From Benincasa hispida (Eukaryota > Streptophyta > Magnoliopsida > Cucurbitales > Cucurbitaceae), in contig NC_052349.1 of assembly GCF_009727055.1 (NCBI RefSeq), forward strand, positions 93,759,325-93,823,324: a DNA stretch of 64,000 nt, written 5' to 3'. Positions 34,701 through 46,889 of the stretch are shown here, one piece after another. The notes under the pieces are model-generated. The model was not told the origin of the DNA and made no database searches. It worked only from the letters and a program-made list of their open reading frames with translations. Each line of letters starts with the position of its first letter. Position 1 is the first letter of the stretch. The translations under genes and the position numbers were made by a program.

Positions 34701-36600
34701 TGTAGTTGGTGATAGTCTAATTATTAATTTGCTTGAGAGCAAGCATCACATGATAATTCATTAGATTGAAGAATCTTTTAGCTCTTCAATGGGTGTCCAC
34801 TTGAATTCTCAATATTTCTTCTCATCATTATAGACCCTAGATGATCCAATCTATCATGTCAAATAGCAAATATATCTGGATTCATGAACTTCAAGTTCAT
34901 TGTTGCATATGTTTTCATTACTTGTATATGAGTATAATACAATCCAGAAGATAAAACAGACAACTTTTCCAATATATGTTTTTCATTTGAGACGGTTGAG
35001 ATAATATATAGATATTTCACATTTTTCTTACTATTCATCTTATATGATAACCATTGCAATGTATATCTTTAAAACTTAGAAGATTTCTCTTTGATTGACT
35101 AGAGAACAATGCATTGTCAATTGTAAATTTTGTTCCTCTAAGAAAAATAATATTTGCTTTTCCAAAACCTTCGATCAAGTTTGCGAAACCTGATATTGTA
35201 TTTACTTTTGCTTTTAATATTGTCAATTTGGAATTATATTTTTTATTTGTAAGTATTGTGTGTTTAGTTGCATTGTTTGCTAGACATGGATCTTCTTTGC
35301 TCATTTTTTAATCACCCAATATGAAATCCACGTTTCTTCATTAAAAGAAAATAATTACAATAAAAAAAATAACACTTAAAATATATAAAAGTTAATAAAA
35401 GGAAAATATGAAGATAGATAAAATAAAACAACAACATTAAGTCTAGATATTTAAAGTGAAAAGAAACACTTGAAGTTCCATCAACTGTGCCAATCTTCTT
35501 TTGGGAGAGATTCAAAGAGGTTTACCACATCCAAATTTGTCATATGGGATGAGTCAAATACGTCATTATTCTGATATGCAAAATTTGCTTCCACATTTTT
35601 TTTTTCCTTTAGGGAGGCTTGATAGAGGTCAACTACATGTTTTGACATATGACAGGTATGAAACCAATGGCCAGTCATTCCGCATTGGAAGCATTTATTT
35701 TCAACACTCTTTGAATTCTTATCTTGTAAAGCTTTTCCTTTGTGATCATCATTTCTCATGGTTCTTTTAAAATTTGAATGATTATAACGACCACCACGAA
35801 AATAATAATTATTTCTTCCTCTGCCACTGTCACGACCTCGACCACAATTATTAACATTCACAACATTCACTTTAGGGAATGGTGTTATTCCAGTTGATCG
35901 AGATTCGTGGTTTTTCATCAATAACTCATGATTTTGTTTGGCCACGAGAAGACATGAAATCAGTTCAAAATATTGTTTTAAACATTTCTCTCGATATTGC
36001 TGCCGCAGGAGCATGTTTGAGACATGAAATGTAGAAAATATCTAATTTTCTCTCTCCATAACACTTTTAAATTGATTTTAAATAATGTTGAATTGTAATC
36101 ACTTGCTTATTTAAAATCTTGTAGCCTTAAATGCATCCACTCATAACGAGCTTTAGGAAAAATAATTGTTTTTTTATTATCATATTTTTCTTTCAAAAAT
36201 TTTCACAAGACATAGGGATCTTTTATTGTAAGATACTCCATTTTTAATCCCTCGTGGAGATGATGACGAAGAAAAATCATAGCTTTTGCTTTGTCCTACT
36301 GGATGTTGTATTTTCTTCTTTAATTGTTTCTCTCAAATTCATAGCATCCAGGTGAATTTCAACATCGAATTCCCATGACAAATAACTATTGCCATTAATG
36401 TCAAAGGACCACGAATTCTAATTTTGTAAGGTTTTTCATGGCAATACTATCATAAAATATTGTATTTATATTAGAAATTTAATATGTACTAAATATGCCA
36501 AATAACATTTAATTTATTAATTATAATAAAGAGAAAAAATTGACCTACTTTTAGGACCTACCTTTAGTGATGGAAGCAACATGAGCTTGTGCTGATAACG

Positions 36601-36962
36601 TGTTGTGAAATTGAGGAGCATAACAGAGAACAACGATATTGGAGAAAATATAATATAATAATATATATTTAAATAAATAAATATATTATGATATAATAAT
36701 AAACTAAAATTATAAAATAACTAAAACTATAAAAATTGGGCAACATGGAAATTTAAATGGAATTTTGAAGTGGATTAACCCACCAATGTGTGTGATTTTA
36801 AGATCTACCAAATACCACTAGGCAAAATGACAAGTATGATGTGGTATTATATGGACACCAAGCATGAATAACTACAAGGCACATGAACAACATAAAGATT
36901 GACACATGACTCTTAGAACACTAAGCAATAGATAACTATTTATTTTTATAATATTTATAATA
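36601..36962 (-). repeat. 5' LTR of the minus-strand copia element
   Basis: 362 bp. Shares with the other LTR the blocks 'aaaactataaaaattgggca', 'acccaccaatgtgtgtgatt' and 'tatttttataatatttataa'. Indels separate the two, for example a longer 'cagagaacaacgatattgg' segment here. Confidence 0.9.
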
Positions 36963-37679
36963 CATATGACATTTGGTCTTTCAATTTTTCTAAGGTGTAG
37001 TCAAACCTACAAAACATGGTTATGAATATACAATTGTTTCAATTAAAATTTTAAATTGTTATAAGTGAATCAATTTAAACCAAATTTCATTTAAAAATTA
37101 TCTATGCATTCAATTTTTACGCGTGTGTAGAATTACATTTCAAATGTCAAATTAACAAAATGGATGATTAGAATTGATGCACAAACAATTTTCTAAGAAA
37201 ATTTTAATTGAGAGTTTAAATTGATTTTCTCTTACGAAAGTTTACTTGATAAAATTATAATTCTTACACTATGTTAGCATAACGTACTGGAAGGTGTAAA
37301 TTAATACAATTACGAAATCTCAAGATTTGAATTGATAGAGTTTAAAGTTTAAATTGATGTAATTATTAATTTATGGTTTAATACTCATTTGGCAACATTT
37401 TCTCCTTTATTTAATGTAACGTTCCGGATTTGGGACATTTTCCTAAAATAGTTTTTGTTAACTGCATTTTAAAATATGTTAATTAATTTTAAAGTTTATG
37501 TGAATATTTTAAAAATATTACATTTACTAAATGTCAACAAATCGTCTCTTAGATATGATTTCAATAAATGATAATGACAAAAAAAAAAAAAAAAAAAAAA
37601 AATGGTAAATCTCTTCCCAAGATGATTTAGTTATTTAGAAAAAAAGCCAAAAAAATTAAATTATAAATTTAGAAATTTG

Positions 37680-38510
37680 GTCTCTATAACGGGGAGAATG
37701 TTAGAATTTAGACCATAGGATTCTAAACGTTAGAGCTTAATTAGTTTTTATAGTTCGGTAAAATTATCTCATAAATAGTGTCTCAATGGTTTGATAAAAG
37801 GATTTTTTTTTATGGATAATCTCTTTTTAGAAGTCCAAATGAATATTAGTTAGAGGTTTAAAAATCAATGAATTTTGACATTTTACTTACGTCAGTATTA
37901 TGTGAAATTATTGCTTTGACCTAAGAATGCATGCATCAAGATTTTCACTCTCGCTTCTCGCTTCTTCCTTCTTCTCATATTGGTAAAAAATCTTCTCGCT
38001 TCTCCCTTCTCTCTCCTCGCTCTCCTTGTTTCTTAAAAAAGAAAATTGCAGATTGAGTTGAAGAAGAATCGAGGAATCGATTGAAAAAGAAGAATTGATT
38101 GAAGAAAAGTTGTAGATTAATGAAGAAGAATCGAAGAATTGATCCAAGAAAAAGTTGCAGATTGAAGAAGAAGAACCAAAGAAATGATTAGATTAAAAAA
38201 AAACATCATATTATATTAAAAAGAAAAAGAAAAAAATTGCAAAACAAAGAAGAATGAAGAAGTGGGCATTTGGGGTTAAAGTGGTACTTTCATATGGTGT
38301 TGACACAAGCGGAAGGCCAAAATTTATTAGTTTTCAAACTTGGCATTAATTTTCATTTAGGTTATATAGAAGGGTCATTTGTACAATTTTCTCGTTTGAT
38401 AAAATCCTTATACGACTATTTATGAGGGTTTTATCAAACCATAGAAACTAAATTCTAACTTTTTCTAAATTATAGAAATCAATGAGACCTAGACCTTTTG
38501 AATAATTTAG
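37680..38510. repeat. Inverted-repeat element with GAAGAA-rich core
   Basis: About 110 bp at 37680-37806 and at 38385-38505 are inverted partners. The left has 'gttagaatttag' and 'ctcataaatagtg...atggtttgataaaa'; the right has 'ttttatcaaaccat' and 'actatttatgagg' then 'ctaaattctaac'. Between them 37950-38190 holds purine-rich tandem-like units such as 'gaagaagaatcgaggaatcg' and 'gaagaagaatcgaagaattg'. This is the layout of a non-autonomous foldback or MITE-like element. No transposase is present. Confidence 0.55.
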
Positions 38511-38585
38511 GTCTAGCTATTAGTTTTCTATTTTTTTTATTTTTATTTTTGTTGAAAGGAAAATAAAAAACTAAATTCTAAGACC

Positions 38586-38829
38586 CCGTTTAATAATCAT
38601 TTTATTTTCTAGATTTTAATTTATGAAAATTAAGCCCAAACACCCTAAATTTTTTGTTTTGTTATCTTAGATAAATTAAAAATACATTCTCTCATACCAT
38701 GTTTTTTTTTTTTTTTTTTTTTTTAAATGTAGTTTCAAATAGATTAAGACTAATCTAACTCTCCTTTACTCAAGAAAGATATAAAAAATTAAGAAGAAAT
38801 AGATTTAATTTTTAAAAATTATTAAACGG
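38586..38829. mobile_element. Small DNA element (MITE-like), 12-bp perfect terminal inverted repeats
   Basis: The ends are CCGTTTAATAAT at 38586-38597 and ATTATTAAACGG at 38818-38829, a perfect 12-bp inverted pair. The inside is about 220 bp with T runs and no coding capacity. Related, more worn copies appear at 40855-41143 and 58281-58547. I could not confirm a target-site duplication. Confidence 0.6.
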
Positions 38830-39094
38830 AGCCCAAATTATTAACAAACGAGCCTTATGATTGAATCTAAAGAAAATTTAAGAGTAGCTCGAGAGATGCG
38901 CACCAAATTTAACGTTAGGCTAAAATCTTCATGTAATATTTGATTAGTACTCTTCATAGGATCTTTCCAAGTCTTACAACAAGACAACTTCAATTGTTAT
39001 ATACATTCACCCTTTTCTTTGGCAGTGTCTTACAATATATAGTTTTTTTTTTCTTTTCTTATACAATCTCATAACTTTAATCTTATCTAGAGAA

Positions 39095-39290
39095 ATTTTT
39101 AGAGTAATTATTTTAAACGGTAAAACTGTTAAAAATATTTTTAAATATAACAATATCATTATTATCCATAGAAGATACTAATACACATCTATTAATGATA
39201 GACAAGACAATAATAGATATTTATTAATGTCTATCACTAACTATCAGTGATAGACAACATTTTGCTATATTGGTAAATAAGTTCACTTAT
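39095..39290. repeat. GATAGA-type dispersed repeat, copy 2
   Basis: Contains 'aatagatatttattaatgtc' and 'tatcagtgatagaca'. It aligns over about 180 bp with 40333-40510 (both start 'gagtaatt.ttttaaa' and share 'aaaaatatttttaaat'), and more loosely with 30185-30330. Confidence 0.65.
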
Positions 39291-40332
39291 ATATTTGAAA
39301 ATATTCTAAATTTTTATTTTTAAGAAAATATTATTTATTATCTTTTAAGTGTAAATCCAATTATCGACATTTGAAATAGTCATCGATATCTTATCCATTA
39401 AATATTGCTTGAATTGACAATTCACAGTCAAGAAAAGAAAGGTAGTTATGGTATTTTTTTTCCAATTAACTCTATTTTATTATTATAAAAAGTATCAATT
39501 TATCGTATATTAATTTATGTTTAAAATACGATCACATTCAATGTATTTTAGGCATTACTAATTATTATCATTATTTTTTTAAAGTATAAAAAATATAGGA
39601 ATGAAAATTTAAACCTTCAATATTGAAAAAATAAATAAATATTCTAATCGCTAAACTAGGTTCAAGTTGATAATAGTTATTCTATTTGAATATTTGTGTT
39701 ACATTTTTTTTTTTTTGCACATTTAAAGTTTCATAGTAATATATTTTGTTTAAGGAACTAAATCGATATACTATAAAAATAATAACAAACATTAAAAAAA
39801 AACATTTATTCTAAAATAGTTTTTGAAGCTATCTATTTTTTTTTCTCTCTCCAGGGCCCAAAGGCTCTCATTTTTTTTTTTTTTTTAAAAAAAAAGTGGA
39901 GATAATATTATCTTAATAGTGTAATAATGTCCTAATACATAATTAATTAATTCTTAATTTTTAGGAAAAAAAGAATTTGATACTCTTCATAGGATGTAAA
40001 GGGGTTTACCATCAAAGCTGTGGTTGTTGGAGATTCCAAATTGAATGGCTTTTTACTAAACTACCCTCACGATCCCAATTATTTCCATGCCTTTTTTATT
40101 AAGCTAAAAAATTGTGGGTCAAGAGGGAGCATGCTTTTGGACAAAAGGCAATGGATTGCTAATTTTTCATGTCAAAATTGAAAACCAACTTGCATTTGAA
40201 TTCATATTATAGTTAAGTTAATGGAAGGAATCAAAGGACAACTCTTTTCCTCTTTTCTTTTGTGACTCTTTACTTTTATGATTTTGATTCATAAATAATG
40301 AAGTTTAATGTATTTTATGTTACATATATATA

Positions 40333-40510
40333 TTTGAGTAATTGTTTTAAATCATAAAATTACTAAAAATATTTTTAAATAAAGAAAAATGTCATTGTTT
40401 ATTTGTGATTGACACTGGAATAAATATATATCAATGCCAATGATAGATACTAATAGATGTTTATTAATGTCTATTACTGACTAAAAGTGACATTCTACAA
40501 TAGTGTTGGG
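40333..40510. repeat. GATAGA-type dispersed repeat, copy 3
   Basis: Direct copy of 39095-39290, about 1.2 kb downstream and in the same orientation; contains 'atagatgtttattaatgtct'. Confidence 0.65.
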
Positions 40511-40854
40511 AGGGGATTCCACTCTTCTACCTATAGTTAAAATACCTACTTCGTCTCTAAATATTATAAATAAAAAAAATAATAGTTATTGTGTTTTTTT
40601 TCCTTCTAAATAATAATCAATATATTTCATGTATTATATATAAATGACATTTGATAATATAGTGTGGGACGTATAATTTTATCATCAATTAAACTCTTAA
40701 GATTCCATAAGCAACTCAATTTAGACTTTCAATTAAGAGATTTTTTTATTTTTTATTTTTTTTTTCTTTGCAATTTATCGATACATAGTTTTATTTGTTC
40801 ATTTGTTAATCGAACATTTGAAGTCTATACATGTGTAAGAATTGAGTAAATTAA

Positions 40855-41143
40855 GCCCCGTTTGGTAATTCTTTCATAATTTTTTTTTCTTTCTAAAAAT
40901 CATGCATATTTCCTCACATTTTCTTACCATGGTTTGCATATTTATTAAGTACAAGAGTTGAATTTTTAACCAAATTCTAGAAAAGAAAAAAAAAGTTTTT
41001 TAAGACTACTTTTTTCTAGTTTTCAAAATTTAACATGATTTTTGTTTTTGAAAACATGGGTTAAAGTAGATAAGAAAACAAGAAATTTAGAGATGAGAGA
41101 TGTGTTTGTAGACTTTATTTAAAAAAATGGTTACAAAATGGGA
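40855..41143. mobile_element. MITE-like element, worn copy
   Basis: Starts 'gccccgtttggtaattc' and ends 'atggttacaaaatggga', imperfect inverted partners. The inside has 'gagttgaatttttaaccaaa' and 'ttttcaaaatttaacatga', phrases that also occur in 58281-58547. No coding capacity. Confidence 0.5.
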
Positions 41144-44100
41144 CCTTAACCATCTTTATAAAAGTTCTAAATTAATTCATGTATAACAATTTAGAAGTTT
41201 AATTGAAAAATATTAAATGTCCCACCATATTTTTTAAACTAAATTTGAAATAAGATGTAAATCGATAAAGTTACGAAAATTCAAGATTTAAATGGATATA
41301 TTTATATATTTAAATCGAAAATTTTCTAAGATTTTTTCTCTCTTATATATATATATATTGTTTTTGGTCTTTGACATTTTTCATTAAATTTTTGTAAAAT
41401 TGGCATGACATGATCTCTATACAAACACGTGTCACTGACAACATTTTTAACATTTGCATTTTTTATATTCTTTTTAATAATATGTGGGTTGAAAATAAAA
41501 CCTCAAAAGTCGTACAAATTTTTATGTCTGTTATGCTATCTTCATATGGACCACATTTTTTTCCCATTAAAATAAAAGATCTAAATCCTATAAAAATTGA
41601 TACCAAAATTGTCAATCTTAATTAAGAAAGTTCATAATCTTTTTAATCATTTTTTTTTTGTTTTATGCTTGTCAAATTCATTCATTGAAAATTGTCTTAA
41701 TTTCATCAAAATCGTTAAAATTCTGCCCAATTTGTAAATAAATAAATAAATAGTAATTTTTCATTTTTACTTTTTATTTTAACTCTTTTTTCTTTAAAAT
41801 CGGACAGATATGATTAAGTTGATCGAATTTTTTGAACAATGATTTATCCAAAGACTTACATGAGAGAGCTTCCAAAATTGTGATGGTGTTAGAAGCAGAA
41901 ACTTTTCTGGCATGCGCTTGCTACCGCCATTGTTCATCTAGTCAAACGGGTTCGGGCTCGCACGAAAAGAAAAAAACTAATTTTTTTTAATACTTTTCCT
42001 TTTATTATTTTTTTTTTTTACTATTTTGATTAAATTCATGTATTTTAATTAAATAATCGTTTTTACCTCTCATCAGATTTCCCGTTTTCTTATTCTTCTT
42101 CATATACAACAATGACAATAGTTTATCTAGATAAATTATGCAGGTAATTCAATCACAATAGCTTATAAGATAAATTAATGAAACAACACTTTTGACTATT
42201 TATTTATTCTACATCACAAATGAAATAATGAGGATCAACCTCTAGATATATTCAAGTAGTATAAATTTAGCAACCTTACATAAGGATACATTTTAAAGAT
42301 TTTGTTTCAATATACTTGAGAAGGAAAATAAAAAAAAAAAACTGAAATTTATGCTTTCACTCAACTTTTTTTCCTTTTAAACTCCATGTTTGTTATTTTG
42401 AATATTCATCCACCATAACTTTTTTTTTTTTTTTTTTTTTTTAAAAAAAAGTTAAAAAAAATGAATTTGTACTCCTATATTGACGAGATAACAATAAATT
42501 TAGAATAGACCATGAATTTAAAATGGATTGGAAGTAACTTTTATCTTATGTTTATCTATTTTAAAAAAATGAGGTTAAAATGTCTCCGGACTCTTTGATT
42601 TCAATAGAACAAACATTTTTACAAATTTAATAAATTAGATCGATATATACCATCGATCATTGATTAACCATTCTGAAAGTTACAATATTTCAATATTTTT
42701 TTTTAAAGTCTCATATATTTCCTTAGGTTTTATAATTCATTTTATTAAATATATATATGAAAATATTCTTTTAGTATTTCTTTAATTTGAGATCTTATGA
42801 AAAGATAAATACTGCAAAATAGATATTCGAGGTTTAGGATATTGAAGAGACAATATCTTTTAAACTATGTTCAGATTAAGAATAAAACATTTTATTAATT
42901 TTGAACTTCATTTTATTTTGAGTGAAAAAAGATTTTTCCATAAATGTTGCAGCAAACACAATACTTCCAAGAATTATGACTTTTCCAAGAACTTTTTATA
43001 TTTTATATAAATATTAGCAATCAAGAGATATTTAAAAAGCATAATTTGGTTAACTCCTTTTCTCTTTATTTATTTATTTTATTTTTGAGTTGGGTGTGTT
43101 ACCACTTCCAAAGAAAAAAACACATCATTGAATTTTGAGATATAATCAATTATAAAATCATTAAACACCATATAGTTGGACAATATTTATCTAAAAGAAT
43201 CAAAATGGGACTAGTTGGCCTAATTATCATCTTATCTACTCAATCATATCAATAAGGTTGTCTAATGAGTTTTTCTTTTAATTTAATTTTTTTTATAAAA
43301 AAATAGCTAGACAATTATAAAGACGAAGAGGTAATATTCGTCTCTACTAAAAGACATAGTCAACTAAAAAAATTACCCTAAAACATGATAATGAAATCAT
43401 TTTTCAACGAGTTAATCCATGTGTAACCACATTTTGAAAACGTTGAATGTGTCAGAATTGAATCTTGTTTGATGTGCCTCCATAGTAAAAAATATTTTCC
43501 ACCACCGATTTCATTGGAGTTAATATCCCGTCCTATCCATTTCAGCAATCAAATGATTGTTAGACTATTTGACTCCATCACTAATGACAATCGAATTGAT
43601 GTTGGTTTCTATAATTAGTATTTCTTTTTAAAAAAATTAAGTTTAAATTTTATTTTGAATTCAAAAACTTTCAATATGACTATTTTAGTGTTCTAAAACT
43701 TTTAAAGAAAATGCAATTGTATAACCAATTATTTATTTGATGGATGACTCATTGTGTATTACTATTAATAAACATGTTGATGTGGAAATGTATTATTAAA
43801 GCTTAAAAGCTATTTAATAAGTGTGGGATGGGAATTGGTTTGTACTTTGTATAACTCATTTGTTATAAATAAAAATGGTTTATATTACATCGATGGTTGA
43901 TTGAACGTTTAGAAGAAAGAAAGAGAGGAAGAATGTTGACCATAGAATGCCGTAGAAAACTAGAGTAATTAACATTATCATTATTATTATTTTGAAAAAT
44001 ATGAGAACTAACATGGCTATTTTATGAAAACATTAAATGGAAAGGAAAATGGTCCAAAATAATCCCTTTTCTTTTCACATTTCAACACATTTTCTAAAAT

Positions 44101-44758
44101 CTCGTTAAATTGATTTTTTTCGGACATTCTCGGGCGAGATCGAACCTGGGATTATGTTAATTGTTTTAACATTTAGATATCAAATTCGATTGATGGGAAA
44201 TTTTTTTTACGAATATGTCGTAATATAAAAACAACATAATTATTATAATAACCCATTTTTTTTTGTGAAAGATTGGCTTGCTCAACAATTTTCCTAAATG
44301 TTATCCAAAGTTTTCCCTAGTGTTTGGAAGTTCTCAAAACCCTTAGGTCTCATCTTTTTGCATGCATTCAAGAAAAACAAGGTAAATGTAGCGATATTGT
44401 CTTTTGTAAATTTGTTGTAGTTGTTATTTGCATATTGTTAAGGCCAATAATTTATGTTTTTGTGGTTGTTTACATATTCTCGATGGAAATTCAATAATCT
44501 CAATCGCGATTGAGTATAATTCCCCCGAGATTTAGTATAGGGTTTGAAATCTCGGGTGAAATATTTATATAGTTGCACCGAAAATATGCAACATCCTCAA
44601 GATTTTGACTGAATTTATTAAGTTTTTTGAACCTGTATATGATTTTTTTTTTTCAGGGATGCCTCGTATATTTGTTTTTTTTTTTTTGGGTGAATGGAAG
44701 GAGGATGAGAAAGAATACATAAGGGTCACTTGAAAGGGTTGATTGTCGACGTCAGAAT
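44101..44758 (+). mobile_element. Possible Mutator-like element, left part
   Basis: Several 'ctcggg' and 'cgag' phrases (for example 'gaaatctcgggtgaaat' near 44548) resemble those right of the solo LTRs at 49520-49830. There is no readable transposase core. It joins in layout to the zinc-knuckle piece at 46682-46759, from which it is separated by the solo copia LTR. Confidence 0.3.
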
Positions 44759-46615
44759 TGTTGGGTTTTATGTCCTAAAACTCGTGGTTTGTAAACAATA
44801 AAACTTATTTTGAAAATTCAATAAATTGTTATTGAATATATGAATTGCTTATTTCGTTTTAGAAATAAATCCAATAAACTAAAAGATCCATGACTATTAC
44901 ATGAGTACTTGAACTTTATGTGGAGACATAAAAGTGGATCAGATTTGAGTAAATAGTTAAAATAGTCTATAGTATATGAATAAGGCTGGATGCCTTATTT
45001 TGGTAATACTATTAGATGCGACTCACTCTGTAGTTGTTACAAGGAGTTGTAAAGTGCTACAGACGAAGTGATCCTAATTCGTACATGTCATGACATGAGA
45101 AGTGGGGGCATCCTGTGCAATGAGTTTGTACAAGATCGAACCATGAAATAAGTCATTCTTACTTTATAACGTTGTTTACTGTTTAATACTGAATATTTCA
45201 AAGCGATGACCTAGGTAACTTGACCTTAATCCTGAACTAACTATGAACTCCTGTTTATTCGGGATTATCCTTAGATTTTCATAGGTGAAGGTTGACTCAA
45301 TAGCGTCGGCTCAATAAACCTCCATTTCAGGGGTAAGACCGGGTAGATAGCTAAAGACATAGATTGCAAGATGGAATTCACTCCTACCCGTTTTCAGGGA
45401 TAGTAGAGAGGTTGTTCCCTTAAGTGTTTACTCTGGGTGTTAAACAAGGGACCCCACCTTCTCTGGCCCAAGGGGGGACTCGGTTTGATGATTAGATCAC
45501 AAATCAATTGTTCATTAGAGAATCGGTGGGACTTAAGAAACAAGAGGTAATATCGGGGGTAAAACAGCTATTTGACCCAGCCGTTATTACGAACAACTTG
45601 TGAAAGGTTAACTTACTAATCATGGTTATATCGAGTGGACATAATATATCGACAGTGAGAGGAACGCAACTGTAGGCTTTAGTGGAGTGACCTAGTAGTT
45701 AATGAATGAGGGTTAATTCAATGTAAAGAGTTTAGCCAATTAATCTCAGATCTGGAGCCCATGATCTGTAGGTCTACGAAGTCCCCCTACTAACTCACAA
45801 ATGGATTAGCATGATAAATTAATTTGAAACATTCAAATTAGAATTAAGGGAATTAGTAATTACATGTGATATAATTACGTGTTTAATTTCAGAATTAAAT
45901 GAAATTGGAGAATCAATTAATATTTAAATATAATTTAAAATTAAATTCATGAATAAGGATTCATGATGGTGGAATTAGTGTTAAATTAATTTAATATTTG
46001 ATATTGAATTAATTAGAATTAATTAAATTATTTATTATTAATTTTATTAGAAAATTAATTAATAAAGATTTAATTTTTGAAAAATTGATTTTGGAAATCA
46101 ATTGCAAAATCAAAAATTAAAAAGAGATGGAAAATGGAAAATCTCAAAAGTGGGATTTCTCCACTTTTAAACCAAGTAGCTCACACACATTCCACCATAA
46201 ACTTGAGTCAATCTTCCAAGCATGAGCTGCAATTCATGCAGTAATCCCTTTGCATGAAAGTCATGCAATAAATAAAGAAGATTGAAGTGAAAATCAGACA
46301 TGCAACTGAAAGGTTTTTGTTGAAAAACTTGAGGTTGAAGAAAGTCTTCAGCCATGGTGATGTAGTAACCTCATCTCCAAATTTCCTCAATTCAAGCTTA
46401 TTTTGAGTCCTAATAGTACGAAAGGCCTTGAGATGGTTCACAAAGTGATTTGGAGAAGATTTGCAACTAAGATTCAAGAATCAAGTGTTTCTTCAAAGGT
46501 ATGTCATGAAATCCTTTTATTAGTTGATGAACATGCTTAATTTAAAGCCAAAATTAATGAATTAGAATGCTTAATAATCCGTTTGACTTCCGTTGTGTGT
46601 TTTCTAACTCTAACA
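44759..46615 (+). mobile_element. Solo LTR, copia-type, 1,857 bp
   Basis: Starts TGTTGGGTTTTATGTCC and ends AACTCTAACA, as an LTR should. The flanking 5-mers AGAAT (44754-44758) and AAAAT (46616-46620) agree at 4 of 5 bases and may be a worn target duplication. No primer-binding site or coding part follows, so this is a solo LTR. Its inside ('ggctttagtggagtgacc', 'ctgtaggtctacgaagtccc') matches, on the other strand, the LTR pieces at 49836-50700 and 51766-53308. Confidence 0.7.
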
Positions 46616-46681
46616 AAAATAAAATCTAAGGAGTTTTTATGGAAAATATATAGAATCAGTGGGATAATTCTGTTGAGTTTG

Positions 46682-46759
46682 AATCACAAGTGTGCTCAAT
46701 GTCGCAACGTTGGGCACAATCGAAAGACATGTCAAGCTCGGATTGTAGATAACGATTAG
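46682..46759 (+). pseudogene. Zinc-knuckle end of a transposase, probably Mutator-like
   Basis: The frame reads 'NHKCAQCRNVGHNRKTC' and stops at 46757-46759 shortly after. The spacing C-x2-C-x4-H-x4-C is a CCHC zinc knuckle. In plants such a knuckle followed closely by the stop is common at the C-terminus of MuDR-type transposases; a retroviral-type gag knuckle is the alternative. The upstream part is cut off by the solo LTR at 44759-46615. Confidence 0.45.
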
Positions 46760-46889
46760 AGTCATTTTTCATTTGGAATATGTAAATTTTTATATTCAGA
46801 TACCTTTAGACTATAAATGGTTAGGGTCATTTATTTATGTATATGATGTGCATTTTTTTGTTCACACTCGGTAAATCTCTGGCTAAATT

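Larger units (their letters stand above)
31398..36967 (-). mobile_element. Nearly complete Ty1/copia retrotransposon, decayed, minus strand
   Basis: LTRs lie at 36601-36962 (5' LTR by element orientation) and 31403-31766 (3' LTR); both begin TGTTGTGAAATTGAGG on the + strand. Target duplications CATAT are perfect, at 31398-31402 and 36963-36967. Next to the 5' LTR the minus strand reads 'cgttatcagcacaagct', a tRNA-Met-type primer site. Next to the 3' LTR it reads 'ctaagggggaa', the polypurine tract. Coding order on the minus strand: gag about 36430-35483 with zinc knuckle 'CFQCGMTGHWFHTC'; protease region 35304-35035; integrase 34663-34170 ('TIKTIHLDNAREF'); linker 34207-33824; reverse transcriptase about 33480-32753 ('IITEYVDDLNMIG'); RNase H 32740-31930 ('TILYEDNTAYIAQIK', 'RTKHISLKFF'). 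Many stops and shifts interrupt it, and the LTRs differ at many positions and by small indels, so the insertion is old. Confidence 0.95.
36968..44100. other. AT-rich intergenic sequence with several small repeats
   Basis: No gene is supported. The small repeats at 37680-38510, 38586-38829, 39095-39290, 40333-40510 and 40855-41143 are listed separately. Long T or A runs occur at about 37579-37601, 38702-38724, 39871-39898 and 42419-42450. The 71-codon frame at 41410-41625 has no recognised motif. Confidence 0.5.
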
